In this document: piece after piece, positions 23,518-35,630 of the stretch
Numbering within the stretch: position 1 is the first letter of the stretch
Layout: each line of letters starts with the position of its first letter
NCBI RefSeq assembly: GCF_031143425.1
Contig: NC_090444.1
Span: 1,315,221,324 to 1,315,285,323, forward strand
Length of the DNA stretch: 64,000 nt
Source: Pleurodeles waltl
Taxonomy: Eukaryota; Chordata; Amphibia; Caudata; Salamandridae
Direction: 5' to 3'
Position numbers and translations under genes: made by a program
Notes under the pieces: model-generated
What the model saw: only the letters and a program-made list of their open reading frames with translations
Told to the model about the DNA's origin: nothing
Databases searched by the model: none

Positions 23518-26372
23518 ATGGCTACGGTGTCTGGGGAAAGGGCCCCTGCCTTCACTTCGGAGGAGTTGGAGAAACTGGTGGATGGGGTCCTCCCCAGTCC
23601 ACGCAACTGTACGGTCCTCCAGCCAAACAGGTGAGTACACTGTGAGCATGGTGGATGGCACACGATTGTATGGAGTGTCATGGATGGAAGAGGGTGGGGA
23701 GGGGGACAGGCCAGCATGTCAGGATAGTTTGTGTGTATGTATGTCAGGCCCAGGGTGGGAGGTGTTTAGGCAATGCGTGAGATGAAATGTACGGGATAGT
23801 AACATCCATTCTAACTTTACTTTTCCACTAGGTCAGCGCCCACCAGAAGAAGGATATTTGGCTTGCCATCGCCAAGGAAGTCCGGACCCTTGGGGTCTAC
23901 CATAGATGGAACACCCACTGCCGGAAAAGATGGGAGGACCTGTGCCGCTGGAGCAAGAAGACGGCGGAGGCCCAGCTGTGGATGGCCTCCTAACGTGGAA
24001 GGGGTGCCCGTCGCACCATGACACCCCTGATGTACCGGATCCTGGCAGTGGCCTATCCGGAGTTGGATGGGCGCTTGAGGGCATCACAGCAGCCACAAGG
24101 GGGTGAGTACACTCTCATTCAGCTGACTCTGCACGCTTTACGAGGTGTCTGGCTGGGGAAAGTGGGCTGTGGGTTCCCCTAGGCCAGGGCGAACTTGGTA
24201 GTGTAGGTCTCTTGTTAGGCAGGCTCTGTGGCACCCCAACCCCACTACTGGTAATAGCCATAGACACCTAATCAGGCGCCTGTGGGTTCCGGGTGTGCAG
24301 CAATTGGGCTTAGGCATCGTCCCCCATGGGCATGTGAAGTTCCTAAGAACTGTCAGTGCATGGCTTAGTGCATAGGGCTGCTCCCTGTGTGTTGTGTCTG
24401 CCAACGGTAGTGGTGTTGCATTCACTGAACATGTGTTTCTTCTGTCTTCCCCCCCTTTTTGTTTTGTCACCCTGTTCTTGCGTGCATTAGCATCATCTGG
24501 CGGAGGAGCAGTGGCACCGGAGCAGGAGGGAGCTGCATCCCACATGGCCCTGGAGGGTGAAGTAACGGAGTCTGAAGGCACCAGTGGGATGGAGGGAGAG
24601 GGGAGCTCCACGACGGTGACAGTAGCATACACCAGCGACAGTGACTCCTCCTCTGATGGGAGCTCCCTTGCGGTGGCAGGCACCTCTGTGCCCACCGCAT
24701 CAACAGGTACAGCCGCCACCCCCCCTACCAGCACCACCCTCCCAGCAGCCCCTCAGCGTGTGTCCGTGCCCACTCACCCAGGAGGGTGGGCATCTCCTTC
24801 TCCCCAGGCACCTTAGCCCCTGCCCCAGTCAGCCCTGCTGCGGCTATTGACCTCCTGAGATCCCTCACTGTTGGGCAAGCTACCATTTTGAATGCCATCC
24901 AGGGTGCTGAGAGGCATTTGCAACAAACAAATGCATACCTGGACGGCATTCATTCTGGGCAGGTGGCCCAACGGAGAGCATTTCAGGCTCTGGCCTTAGC
25001 ACTGATGGCAGCCATTGTCCCTGTGTCCAGCCTCCCCCCTCCAACTTTCCCTACCCAGACTCAATCCCCTGTACCTCAGCCTATCCCAAGCACACCATCA
25101 GACCAGCATGCACACTCATCAACACACAAGAGTGGACATGGCAAACAGAAGCACCACACATCCCACAGGCACTCACACAAGCACCATACCCATGCAGACA
25201 CAGCAACATCCACTGCCTCCACTGTGTCCCCCTCTTCCACGTCCACCTCCTCCCTCCCAGTCTTGTCTCCACTCACACCTGCATGCACTACATCAGCAGC
25301 CACTACCTCCATCACCAGCACGCCCATCACCACACACCGCTCACGTGCAATCACCACCCCCACTACCATTCACACATCACCAGTGTCCTCTCCCAGTGTG
25401 TCTGTGAGCCCTCCTCCCAAACTACACAAACGCAAGCACACACCCACCCAACAGCCATCCACCTCACAACAGCCTACTGCTCATGCACCTTCACCCAAAT
25501 TCAGCAAACGTACACCTCCTACAACCCCTACCTCTTCCTCCACGCCCAAACCCCCTCCATCTTCCCGTCCCAGTGTGTCTAAAAAACGTTTCCTGGCTAA
25601 CACTGAACTCTTCCCTACACCTCTCCCCCCCGTCCTTCCCCTAGGGCTTTCCAGGTCCCAGCCCAGCACCTCAGCCACCAAATCTCCAGGCACAGTGGTG
25701 CCAGTAACTGCAGTCTCATCGAGTGAGCAACCCATCAGGGCTGCCAGTGTGCCACCTAGCGAAGCCAAGGACATTCCGCCACCTGCCAAGGTGAAGAAGG
25801 TGCCCACATACCAGAGGGAGAAGCCGCACCTACCAGCCAGCAAGGGCTCCTCCAAACCAAAAGGGGACAGTGGCAAGACAACAGCGGCAACATCAAAGGT
25901 GGGGAAGGGACACAAGCCGAAGAGCAGGTCAGGACAGGGCACGGTGGCTCCGACTGAGGGACTAGAGTCACCCCTTCTGTCAACCACTACACCAACCTGT
26001 ATGGCGGTGGACACCACCACCTGCCCCGCCACCAGCACCGCCACCTGCACCGCCACCTGCACCGCCACCAGCACCGCCACCTGCACCGCCACCTGCACCG
26101 CCACCTTCACGTCTTCTGCCTCAGCAACAGTCCCCAGCATCATCCCCAGTGGGCAGCCGTCCGAGGCTGCAGGAGACGTCCTGCTGTGTCCCTCAACAGG
26201 TGCAGACACATGCACCACCGCCAGCACCTCCACCACAGACACTGCAGCAAGCACCGCCACCAGCCCCGCGACGTGCTCAGACAGTGCCACCACAGCTGAC
26301 ATTGCTATCATCCCCAGTGGGCAGCCGTACGAGGCTGGAGGAGACTCTCTGGACCCTGCCCAGCTTCCATGA
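23518..26372 (+). pseudogene. Harbinger Myb/SANT-like protein 2 with long Ser/Thr/Pro/His-rich tail
   Basis: Three exons: 23518-23630 (donor CAG|GTGAGT), 23832-24102 (CTAG acceptor, GTGAGT donor), and from 24491 (GCATTAG acceptor), phases agreeing. The Myb/SANT-like domain is split over exons 1-2 (FTSEELEKLV, then DIWLAIAKEVRTLG and RKRWEDL) and is clearly related to protein 1. Exon 3 encodes an acidic Ser region, a helical stretch (about 24845-25020), a His/Lys-rich patch (25120-25200), a long Ser/Thr/Pro region, a Lys-rich patch (25780-25930) and a Thr/Ala/Cys repeat. Lesions: one-base loss in exon 1 near 23600, TAA at 23991, one-base shift near 24790-24815. Likely a second DNA-binding partner of the nuclease; the tail has no domain I know. 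Confidence 0.8.
26021..26106 (+). repeat. Coding minisatellite in Myb-like gene 2
   Basis: Head-to-tail ACCGCCACCTGC and ACCGCCACCAGC words encode an alternating Ala-Thr-Cys/Ser-Thr string. Length change here would stay in frame because the unit is 12 bp. Confidence 0.85.
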
Positions 26373-26524
26373 GGCATGACTCTCATCACTGTTTGCACCT
26401 GCAGGCGAAGCCGCAGCAGGGTGGGGTATGTCTCTGCCTCCATGGCGTATCATGCTACCTGTTCATAGGCAATCTCGTGGCACACACACCCATCAGAGGT
26501 AATGGGACCAGCCACACTGCATGT

Positions 26525-26800
26525 GAAGCACTCTGGGCACCAAGCCCCCTCCAGAACCAGTGGAAAATCACATCCACTACCTCAGTCCTTGGTAGGATGA
26601 AGCACTCTGAGCACAAAGCCCCCTCCAGAACCAGTGGAGATTCACATCCACTACCTCAGTCCTTGGCAGGATGAAGCACTCTGGGCACAAAGCCCCCTCC
26701 AGAACCAGTGGAGATTCACATCCACTAACTCAGTCCTTGGCAGGATGAAGCACTCTGGGCACAAAGCTCCCTCCAGAACCAGTGGAGACTGTTATCCACT
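26525..26800 (+). repeat. 74-bp tandem repeat in Harbinger 3' region
   Basis: Four copies starting at 26525, 26599, 26673 and 26747, each opening GAAGCACTCTG, highly similar to one another. They lie downstream of Myb-like gene 2, in its presumed 3' untranslated region. Confidence 0.93.
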
Positions 26801-26801
26801 T

Positions 26802-26930
26802 GAGAGACTGTGGCTTTGCACTCCCCAGGATAGAGCAGTTGGCAAACCACCCACTGAAGAGACGTGAGAGACTGTGGCTTTGCACTCCCCAGGATACAGC
26901 AGTGGGCATGGAGCCTCCTCATTCAGCAGT
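26802..26930 (+). repeat. 64-bp two-copy tandem repeat
   Basis: GAGAGACTGTGGCTTTGCAC begins at 26802 and again at 26866, followed by CTCCCCAGGATA in both. It adjoins the 74-bp array. Confidence 0.85.
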
Positions 26931-27349
26931 GGCGTTGTGCCTTCATCTGGCTGAGGTGCTCCCCTTCCCCTCCCCTTGAGGTTCCTGTTTCATTTTGATC
27001 TGATGCCCCTGCAGTGTTCTCTCCGATTCGAGTCAGGTATCTTGTGTGGGCTTTGCCCATGCATTTTGGGACCACTGGTCCACGGACATGGATTGGAACA
27101 CTATCCAGACTTGTGTAGTTGGTGGACATATTTGTATATACTGCTTTTTTAAATTGCACTTGCATCTTATTTTTATTGATTACACTTGTTACAATCATTT
27201 CCTTTTGTCCTTGCATTCTTCCAGGGGATGAGGGGGTGTATATGTAATGTTGCTGCATGTATTTGTGTGTATGGTGTTGTGGGTGAGGGTGGGGGTATTG
27301 CATGTTGCATGTGTGTGTGTGTCACTCTCTTTTCCCTCCCACCCTCCCT

Positions 27350-27782
27350 GGTGTTGTAGGTGCAGTACTCACCGTGGTCGTCAATGGCGTCTGTCCTGCT
27401 CCTTATGCAGAAGGAGGAAGAGCAGCATGGGCAGGACGTGTAGTTCGGGCTCCATGGCGTCCTGGTTCCTCGTTGGATGTCGAGAGGTGAGTGGTTTCCC
27501 TTCTGTGTACTGTTTCTGCTGTGCTTTGATAGCGTTGGTTCCACCCCGGAAAAGGTGGCGGATAGGCATGTTGTAATACAGTGGGCGGAACCTTGTGTTC
27601 CGCCTGTCTGTTGGCGGTTACCACTGCGGTGTTCGTTTCTACCGCCGTGGCGGTCGGAGTGTTAAAGTGGCTGTCTCTGTTGGCGGTTTCCGCCATGGTT
27701 GTGATTCCATTTTTTTTTTCGCCGGCCTGTTGGCGATATTACCGATGCTTTAACATCGACCGCCAGGGTTGTAATGAGGGCC
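27350..27782. other. Harbinger right subterminal region
   Basis: The last ~250 bp are filled with GGCGG/CCGCC words in both orientations, ending in the right TIR (27763-27782, inverted GGCCCTCATTACAACCCTGG). A GTGAGTAC donor on minus at about 27372 hints at a short untranslated or unidentified exon, which I cannot assign. Confidence 0.6.
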
Positions 27783-27785
27783 TTA

Positions 27786-28789
27786 GTCTTCAGAAGTATT
27801 TTATTTGTTAAGAAATTGTGACCTGCAACGAGCAGCCCAGGTCAGATATAGTGGAGCCTTCTTACTAGTCCCTCATTTGCTTGTGTATGGAGATCCCACA
27901 ATAACAACGGGCCCAACTACCTGGTTCGTTCATAGCATTTAACAGACACAGAAAGAGGCACTCAAGTCGAGATTCATGGAGGGTGTTGCAGTGCTACCTG
28001 CTTCTCAAGCTGTACTTCAGTGAAGTGAAAATGGTTTGCGGATCTGGATGAGGCTCTTCTTTTAGCTTGTAAGCAGTCTTGCTTGGTTTCAGATGCAAGT
28101 CCTGATCAGCTGCTGCCTGCTGGGGACCAGGTTGAAAAGACTGTCTTCAAGCTTGCTGCCACCACGTGCTCATAGGTGAGCGTAGCAATGTTTTGGGATT
28201 GCCCTCTTACTTTGTTATATTTTTACTTGTTGCTTGTATGATTTGTATGACCGCCACCAACTTGTACAAATATTGTGACTTTCACATTGTACAAATGCCT
28301 CTATACTTCCACTTGCCATTTTCTAGCAATCTTCACCGCCATTCTTGAGACTTGGAAGACGATGGAAGTGTATGTGTTTTCATTGCTCTCAAAAAAACTT
28401 TGTTATCAATCATATTTCTCCCTGACCTCTAAGGCCTGACATTAGCCTAGTGTGTTCCTTGTGTATATTTGCAATCTTGTTTAAGAGCTGCTGCTTATGT
28501 AACCTGCATGACCACAACCTTAGTTCTTTTGCTCTTACATAACAGAAGTAGCTCCTTAACTACTATACTGACCTGCTCCCTCTGCAATTTTGCAAAAGGT
28601 GTTAATGAGAATTAATTATTTTGTCCTCTGCCCATCTCCCCCTCCACTTGGCTCTCAGGAGTAGGCCTCTAGCCTAGAGGCAATTTTTTGAAACAAAATA
28701 ATAGTTTAAAAAAATTCCATATGTATATTCAAGTGCTGGAGAGTATTGTTTCTGACTTTACCAATTAAAGTTTTTTTTATGATCTGCCA
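27786..28789. other. No gene recognised
   Basis: Unique-looking sequence between the Harbinger element and the DIRS fragment. Confidence 0.45.
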
Positions 28790-30543
28790 GTGGAGGCAGG
28801 TATTTTTAGAGAAGGTTTCAGGAATCATTTTCAGTTGGTGTACGAGGGCCCTGAATTCGGAAGTGGGCAGATAATTTGTGGTCTGCAAAGGAATACAGAA
28901 AAGCAGTACAGGACAAACTTGACAAGGAGGTTTCTGAGGGAAGGAGGCCAGGCATCTTTGATGATTGGCCCATGGCAAATTCGATTGTGTCACCAATAAG
29001 TGTGGTGCCAAAAAAGGAAAAAGTTTAGTTGCGCCTAATCCAGCACATGTCATGGCCTGAATGCGGGTCAGTTAATTACTTTACACCTGAAGAAATGACT
29101 TTGGTGTCCTATTTCTCAGTGAAGGGGACCATGTCATTAGTGGTATCAGCAGGGAGAAGAGCCCTGGTAGAAAAATGTGATGTGAAGTCAGCTTTTTGGC
29201 TGCTCCTGGTTCACCCAGATGAGTTTCAGTTCCTGGGCATACACTTTGGAGGGAAATGGTACATGGACAAAGCTTTGCCAAAGGGATGTCCTGTATCATG
29301 TGCACTCTTAGAGTTTTTCAGCTCTTTAATGCAGGTGCTCTTTACATGGCAGACGGGCCATAGGCTGGTGCCTCATTACCTTGATTACTTCTTTTTTGTA
29401 GTGGCACAGGCTCAACGGACTGCCAGCAAGCATTGGCTAGATTCCAGGAGCTCCCGGGTGACCTGGGAGTTCCGGTGGCTCCTGAGAAAACAATCGGACC
29501 CAGTATGGCACTGTCATTCTTGGGGATTGAACTGGACACGCAGAAAATGAAGACAAGACTTCCACAAGTCTAAAGGAAGCAATGCTGGCATTGTTGGTGA
29601 ACATGCTGGACGGAGAGAACGTGAAAATGAAGAAGGTGCAGGTCCTTTTGGGTCACATAAATTCTACTTGTAGGGTGGTCAGGTTGGGTAGAACATTCTG
29701 CAGGAGGCTAGGCTTACCGCTTGGAGAGGGTTCACTGCCACATCATCATGTCCGCATTTCGGCAGGGGTAAAAAAAGATCTAAGCATGTGGAGGTGTTTC
29801 CTTGCATTTCTTCAATGGCGTTCCCTCGGAGGGCAGGCTGACCTTGAGTGGGATGTGCAAATCTTTTCTGATGCGGCCGGAGGCATGGGCTGCGTTCTGT
29901 TTTGGCAGGGCCACTGGTGTGCTGAGGAGTGACCGGCGCAGATAGAAAGCAGGCTGGCAAAGCATTGCGTTCCTGGAACATTTTCCTTTCAGTGGTAGCG
30001 ATCACGCTAGGGGAGAAGACGTGGTGCACCAGAGGATGCCGTTCCGAGTGGACAACATGGCTGCAGTTCAGATGGTAAACAGACAGTCGGCGAGAGATGA
30101 GCAGGTCTTGAAACTGTTGTGCATATGTGTACTGGGTTGTCTGTGACATGACATTTCTTTCAAAGCGAGGCATGTGCCGGGAATAGACAATGACATTGCA
30201 GATGCTTTGTCTCATTTTCAGTGAGAGAGATACTGTGAGCTGGCCAAGGATGCAAATAGATGCATTATACTGATAGCAGTAGAGTTGTGGTCTATAGATA
30301 ATACAGGACATTGCAGTTAGTGGTAGGGTCAATAGATGACTCGACAAGGACTGCTTATGGTCAGGCATGGTTGGAATTCTTGACATCTGGGGTGGAGGCA
30401 GGGTGGCACAGAATGGAGAGGGGCATGTCAAGGGTGACAATTGAAGGGAAGCTTGTGAGCATTGCTTTTATGGGGGAAATTGTTGTGGGGCTATGCCACA
30501 TCAGCAGGAGAACTGGGGCAGAGGATGCTCGAGGGTTGGGTAA
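28790..30543 (+). pseudogene. DIRS-type retrotransposon pol fragment
   Basis: Frame-broken pol on plus. The RT begins near 28940 (DDWPMANSIVSPISVVPKK across a stop), continues LSWPE-like, KCDVKSAF and LPKGCPVSCAL, and has an active-site region HYLDYFFFV near 29380 where YLDD is expected. RT thumb follows (GHINSTCRVV), then RNase H (QIFSDAAGGMG near 29860; RVDNMAAVQM near 30050; HVPGIDNDIADALS near 30170). The N-terminal part of a tyrosine recombinase is at 30311-30540 (DSTRTAYGQAWLEFL). The catalytic recombinase domain is missing: the sequence passes directly into a CCGCC-rich MITE remnant. RT plus RNase H plus tyrosine recombinase in this order identifies DIRS rather than LTR elements. Several stops and frameshifts make it inactive. 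Confidence 0.85.
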
Positions 30544-30544
30544 T

Positions 30545-30702
30545 TGAGCAAGGTCGACCGGCGGCAACCTGGTGGTGCCGGCGGTCCAACAGTGGTGGAC
30601 TTTGGCGGTCGTAATATGCTGGTCGGACCGCCATTTTGGCAGCAGTCCAACTGCCACCGTGAGTGTGGCGGCCTCAAAACTGCCACACTCGTAATAAGGG
30701 CC
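30545..30702 (-). mobile_element. Half of a foldback Harbinger-type MITE
   Basis: The right end, read on minus, begins GGCCCTTATTACGAGTGTGG and continues with CCGCC/GGCGG hairpins (GTGTGGCGG...CTGCCACAC). The left terminus is absent, so the element is truncated where it meets the DIRS fragment. Confidence 0.65.
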
Positions 30703-32762
30703 TCAATCTATTCACATGCACAATTAAATCACGAATCACCAGTGGCTTTCACCATACTCACCGGATCAGTGTTGTTGATTCTACTTTGCACTCTTGACAT
30801 AGAATTTTTTTGTTTTGAAATCAGTGCTTCATTTTTCAAAAGCACATCAAGCTCTCTTTCTTGCTCAAAAACACATTCTTCTTCCTGCAGACAAAAACAC
30901 ACATATTTTGAGCTTAGTGTTTAAAATCTTCAGAAATCGTTTTTAATTGCCAGCATTTCACAATTATAATGTCTTGTATGCAGTAAGAGAGTGTTACTAG
31001 GCTAACTCACACGCTTTCCTACCGCTGAAATGTTGGAGTCTGAGAGAGCAAAGCTTTGGCCACATCAAAATGTTATTGAAGACTCACAAGGAGGGACATA
31101 GACCGAACCTCTTTCTTTTTTCTACTGCAGCTTGCTTCTAGGGTATAAAAACAAGCCACCCATCCATCCACTCTACAGTGGACACTTGGATGTCTTACCT
31201 CTGACGTCCGCTACTACGTTGTGCCATCCAAGGACGTTACACACCAACAGAATACATTTTACTGTCAGCATAACTTGGAGTCTCTCTGATTAAAAATCGG
31301 GTGGGTGGACTTTGAGATTGGCTGTTGTACTTAAGTACCTGTCTATCAAACTCAAAATCAATCCAACAGACCCACGTAATGTAAATTAGTAGTGAGCCTG
31401 CTCCTAATGGGAGCAGTCTATCCCAAACCTCAGTCACCTCACCCAGGCACCAGGTGGGCCACTATTTTTTTACGTTGGGAAATTTTAGCTTCACACCTCC
31501 TGAATCACAATGACTAAGTTACCTTCCTGCTTACACACACAAATATTGGTTATAGGATGGCTGTGAGACAAAAATCAAAACTATTCTACAATACTATGCC
31601 ACAGGATCTTTCCAGGGAATCATTAGATACACACTCATTATTTCACAATCATTCACCAACTTTGAAGCGTGGAAGGTCACTGATGCACTCAAACCCAATG
31701 TTATATACTGTGCAACCTTTCCCCGTACATCAAAGGTGATATCACATGTCCCAGATGTCAACAAAATAAATGCCTTCATCCATTCCTTCGAAGATATTGA
31801 CTACAAACATTCTGCTTTCAAGGCATCTCGTATTCATGACTTTGTAAATTATATTTACAAGTCATTTACCAGTCTCTATAACCACTTGGTATGCAATGGC
31901 CACCAACATTTACATTTCAATGCAACCTTAAGATTTGTTTTTAGCACATAAGCATAAAGCTGCCATAATGTTGATGACTGCATGGTCTAAAGACAGGTCC
32001 AAAGTCACAATTACTTATAATGTATCCTACTAAATAAATCACACTTTGATACCAGACTATGATGCCCATGCACATGGATTTGCTGCCACCCACTATGACA
32101 TCCAACTACAAGTGTAAGTAGATATCTTCAAAACACAGCAGTAACAATGCCCTAACACAACCCACTCAATGAGAAGGTACAACCATGCACACATCTGTAC
32201 AAGATGTTCCACCAAAAGAGCTTACTGAAACACCTTTTTATGTGTCTACTTCAAGGAATCAGCAATAGCTAACCTCATGGGCTGTAGCAATAGCTAAGTT
32301 CAAAAGATGAATATCCTGAATACTATGGAATATGGATATCAAGAGAAACTTTCAGCCCCTGATAACAACACACAATTCCCAAAAGTGGTAGTTTTCACCA
32401 TTACTCTGGCAAAGGGTGGTTTAGGAATTGCCCAATATGGAGTCCCAGAAGTGCTAGCGTACAAATAGATGCAGCAATGGCCGTGGCATGCCTCGCTGAC
32501 ACATGGACAGATCAGGGTTGGTGCACCTCCAGTTTTTTTAGAGGAGTACAGAGGGTAGCAGGGCCACTGGAAGTGTACTATCTAGTGTCTCTAGTTGCAC
32601 TGTACCATCAGCAAACTCTCACAGGACCCCTGGACTACACAGGCATGGCACTAGACCCACTCCCACTTATTGCAGCTAGCAAAGAGATCAAAGGGACACC
32701 AAGTGCACTGGACATAGACTGTTTAGTCCATTAGGGACATACAAAGAGGGTGCTGGTGATGG
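30703..32762. other. No gene recognised
   Basis: AT-leaning sequence with short open frames that I cannot assign. Possibly old unclassified repeats. Confidence 0.4.
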
Positions 32763-32767
32763 AAGGT

Positions 32768-35312
32768 TGTTGCAAAGTCATCTTTTTGCCCTCTTCAGCC
32801 CTTTTGTTTCCTGACTGGTACGGATGGTAACTGCCTCGGACTGTGCCCTGGGCACTGCTGTCCAGACCCAGGCCAGTGCCTTGTTAAAACACACACATGT
32901 AGTAGAGTACACTAGGTATTAGGGTACCCTTACAATTGGCCTGACAGGCCCTAGCCCCTAGTAGCTAAAAGGGAAAGGGAGTACAATCTGCCTATTAGCT
33001 AACAGGGCATGGAGATTAGATGCCCAGCAGAATTTCTGCACTTGCATATGTGCTTTGCTATGTGCTTTCTGTCCTTTTAATGGTAGACCTGCCTTGCAGC
33101 CTGTCTGTAAAAATCAAATTCTTACCATTTGCATGACAACCCTGGTACATAATAGGGCAAGGGGGTGCCAACTACCTATCAGACCCTAGTAGATAATTGG
33201 GCATGGAAGTTAAAGGCCCAGCAGATTTTCTACCCTTTGCATGTTGGAACTGCTGGAGGTTTTCTGTCATTTCTAAATTCAGCCTGACTATGCAGACTGC
33301 ATTTAAATGGAAATGTTGTCCCAATTGGGCTTTGGTGCTATGGGCACTTTAAAAGTGATCATCTACATTATTTTTTCATATTAGGTACCTCCAGGGTCTA
33401 CCCTAGGTGTCCCAGTGGGGGGAAGGGGCATGTAACTATAAGCAGGGTCCTTATAAAAGATGTTTTATAAACCCTGGGGAGGGAAAACTGCTCATTTCAT
33501 TTTCCCAAATTGTAGATACTGGGCCCCACAGACTCCTATTGCAATATTATATTTGATTGTAAATATTGTTAGGAAAGGTGTAGAAATCGCATTCCAGGAC
33601 TTAAAAGATTTGTTTTGAGAAATTCAGCAATTTGCCATTGTTGAATTTATCATAACTTGTACAGAAAAGAAGTTATGAGTCTTTTCTTTCTGTAAGCCAA
33701 AATCCAGCCATCTGGCACCCCTCCCCCCACCAAGATTGGTCAGTGATATCAGGATTAGCAAGGCTGCTTTGATTAGGTGATAAGTGGCTGTCCAGGGGAG
33801 AAACTACCTGCCGACGGAGCTCTGCAGCTGCACAGGAATGCCAGAGCAAGGGGAGGGGTAATTAACCACCCAGCCTCATAGAAGAGCAGGACAGGCAGGG
33901 TATGCCAGGCCATCTACCCTCACACCCTGTGCCCATCAGCCTAATACCAGGCTTAAGGAAGGAATTTGAAGATGTCAGGAGGAGAAGAGCTATGAAAATG
34001 AGCCATACTGTGAGTTGATTTAGTTAGCTCTGACTGCTCTGCTGAAATTTCAGCCATCATGGATTTTAGAAGAATGGTGCTTTCTGGGAGAGGAATATGC
34101 CACACTTTGGAGGAAGTGGTCATGCACCTGGGTGTCACCCTGCATTCTACTGATCATGGGCGCCCCCTTCCTGATGCCCAGGAGCTGTGAATAAATATGT
34201 GAGAGGTGCAGAGCCTCTCAGTTCTGCTGCCTGAAACTACAAGAGAAAGGACTGTCCTGCTGGAATATGCACCCTTGGCCTGCACTTCTGAGTGAACTGC
34301 ATCTGTTGCACAATTGGTACTACAGCCCTGGGGACTGTGCCTTGTTTCAAGAAGGACTAAGGAGTGGACTTTCTGCAGCTACAGGTTTATAGAGCTTCAC
34401 CTGCATCCTCTCCAGCAAGAGTCCCCAGCCAGGAGTGCGTTCAGGGGACTTTTAAGGATTTGGTCAGGTGCATTGTGGGAACTGTGATCCCAACCTTCCA
34501 AGGACCATCCGGGAGATTCCAGACCCTTGGAGCTGTGTATTGCACCTTTTGAACCAGCAAGAAGGACTTCAGGAAACATCTGAAATTTTATAGGAGTTTG
34601 GAGAATTCTGGTAAAAAATCTCCTGGAGGTGACCGACTTGACCCGGGAAGTCAAGCCGGCAAACCCTCGTCGTGACCCAGCCTGGATTTCAAGTTTGTCC
34701 TGCTGAAAAGCTCTGGAGGTCCAACTTCCAGGATTTGACTGGGAGCACCCTGAAAGTCATTCCAGTGAACCCTCACGGAATCTGGCCTGGTGAAGAACAG
34801 CAAGGGCCCTGGGGAAAAATGCTCCAGAAAAGTTTCTAAGTGTGAAGGTAAATTTTTGACTGAGGCCTCCCACTTAGTGAAGCCAACCAAGACTCCGTCG
34901 CGGTCAGCCTCAAACCTTGAATTTGTCCTGGTCTACCGTGACCAGATGTCCCGATTTGGTGCTTTGTGTTTCTAAGCACTAGAAAGTGTTTATTTTTAAA
35001 AATTCATACCTCCGGTTTCCTACATTGGATCTTTTTGTCATTTTTGTGTCTATTTACTCATAAAAATATAACCTATTTTTATAAATTGGTGTGGGATTTT
35101 TATTGTGCTTTGTGTCTTACTTATTCACTGTATTGGTGTTTTTGAATGCTTACACTCTTGTCTCCTAAGTTAGGCCTACCTGCTCGGTTACAGCTACCAA
35201 GAGTTAAGCAAAGGTCTAATTTACTCAGACCTTTACTGATTATTTTGTGTCAGTGGCCTTATTGCCAGTGGTAGGTGCATACTTACCACTACCAATAACC
35301 CACTTTCCAGCA
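32768..35312 (-). mobile_element. Very long solo LTR (2.5 kb)
   Basis: Begins TGTTGC and ends CCAGCA, flanked by a perfect 5-bp duplication AAGGT (32763-32767 and 35313-35317). No pol sequence is present, so it is a solo LTR or LTR-like unit. The right part shares organisation and words with 47282-49187 (CTAAGTTAGGC..., ATATCTC, an AT-rich tract before it), so the two are distant relatives. The orientation is given as minus by that comparison. Open frames inside have no domain. Confidence 0.75.
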
Positions 35313-35630
35313 AAGGTGCATGGCATGTACACCACCATGCAATAGGTGTAAACATTTTAGCTTGAAGACTTAGAGGGGGACCGTGAGGAATCGCTAACAA
35401 ACTAGGGTGCCCTTGTACTGTCAATGACATAGCATAGCAACTCCCTCATGGATCCCTTTTGCCAATTCTCCAAGAGGCTGCAGATCCAAAGCATAACAAT
35501 TTGCTACCTCAATACTACTAGAGTTTGACACTATGTCCATTTATGTCTCAGCGGAACACTGAAGTTCGTACAGTGCTGCCCACTCCTTCTACATCCAGTA
35601 CACTGCTTGCTGTTGGTGGTGAGTAACTTA

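Larger units (their letters stand above)
19365..27782. mobile_element. PIF/Harbinger DNA transposon with three genes
   Basis: 8418 bp. Both ends read GGCCCTCATTACAACCCTGG inwards. The flanking trinucleotides are ATA and TTA, consistent with the TWA-type 3-bp duplication of PIF/Harbinger after one mutation. The subterminal regions are dense in CCGCC/GGCGG words. The order is Myb/SANT-like gene (plus), HARBI1-like nuclease (minus), second Myb/SANT-like gene (plus). Known Harbinger elements normally carry one nuclease and one Myb-like partner. All three genes here are damaged, so this copy is not autonomous as it stands. Confidence 0.95.

Noticed and set aside
25481..26443. 320-codon minus-strand open frame
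   Set aside because: It is the antisense shadow of the Ser/Thr/Pro-rich exon of Myb-like gene 2.
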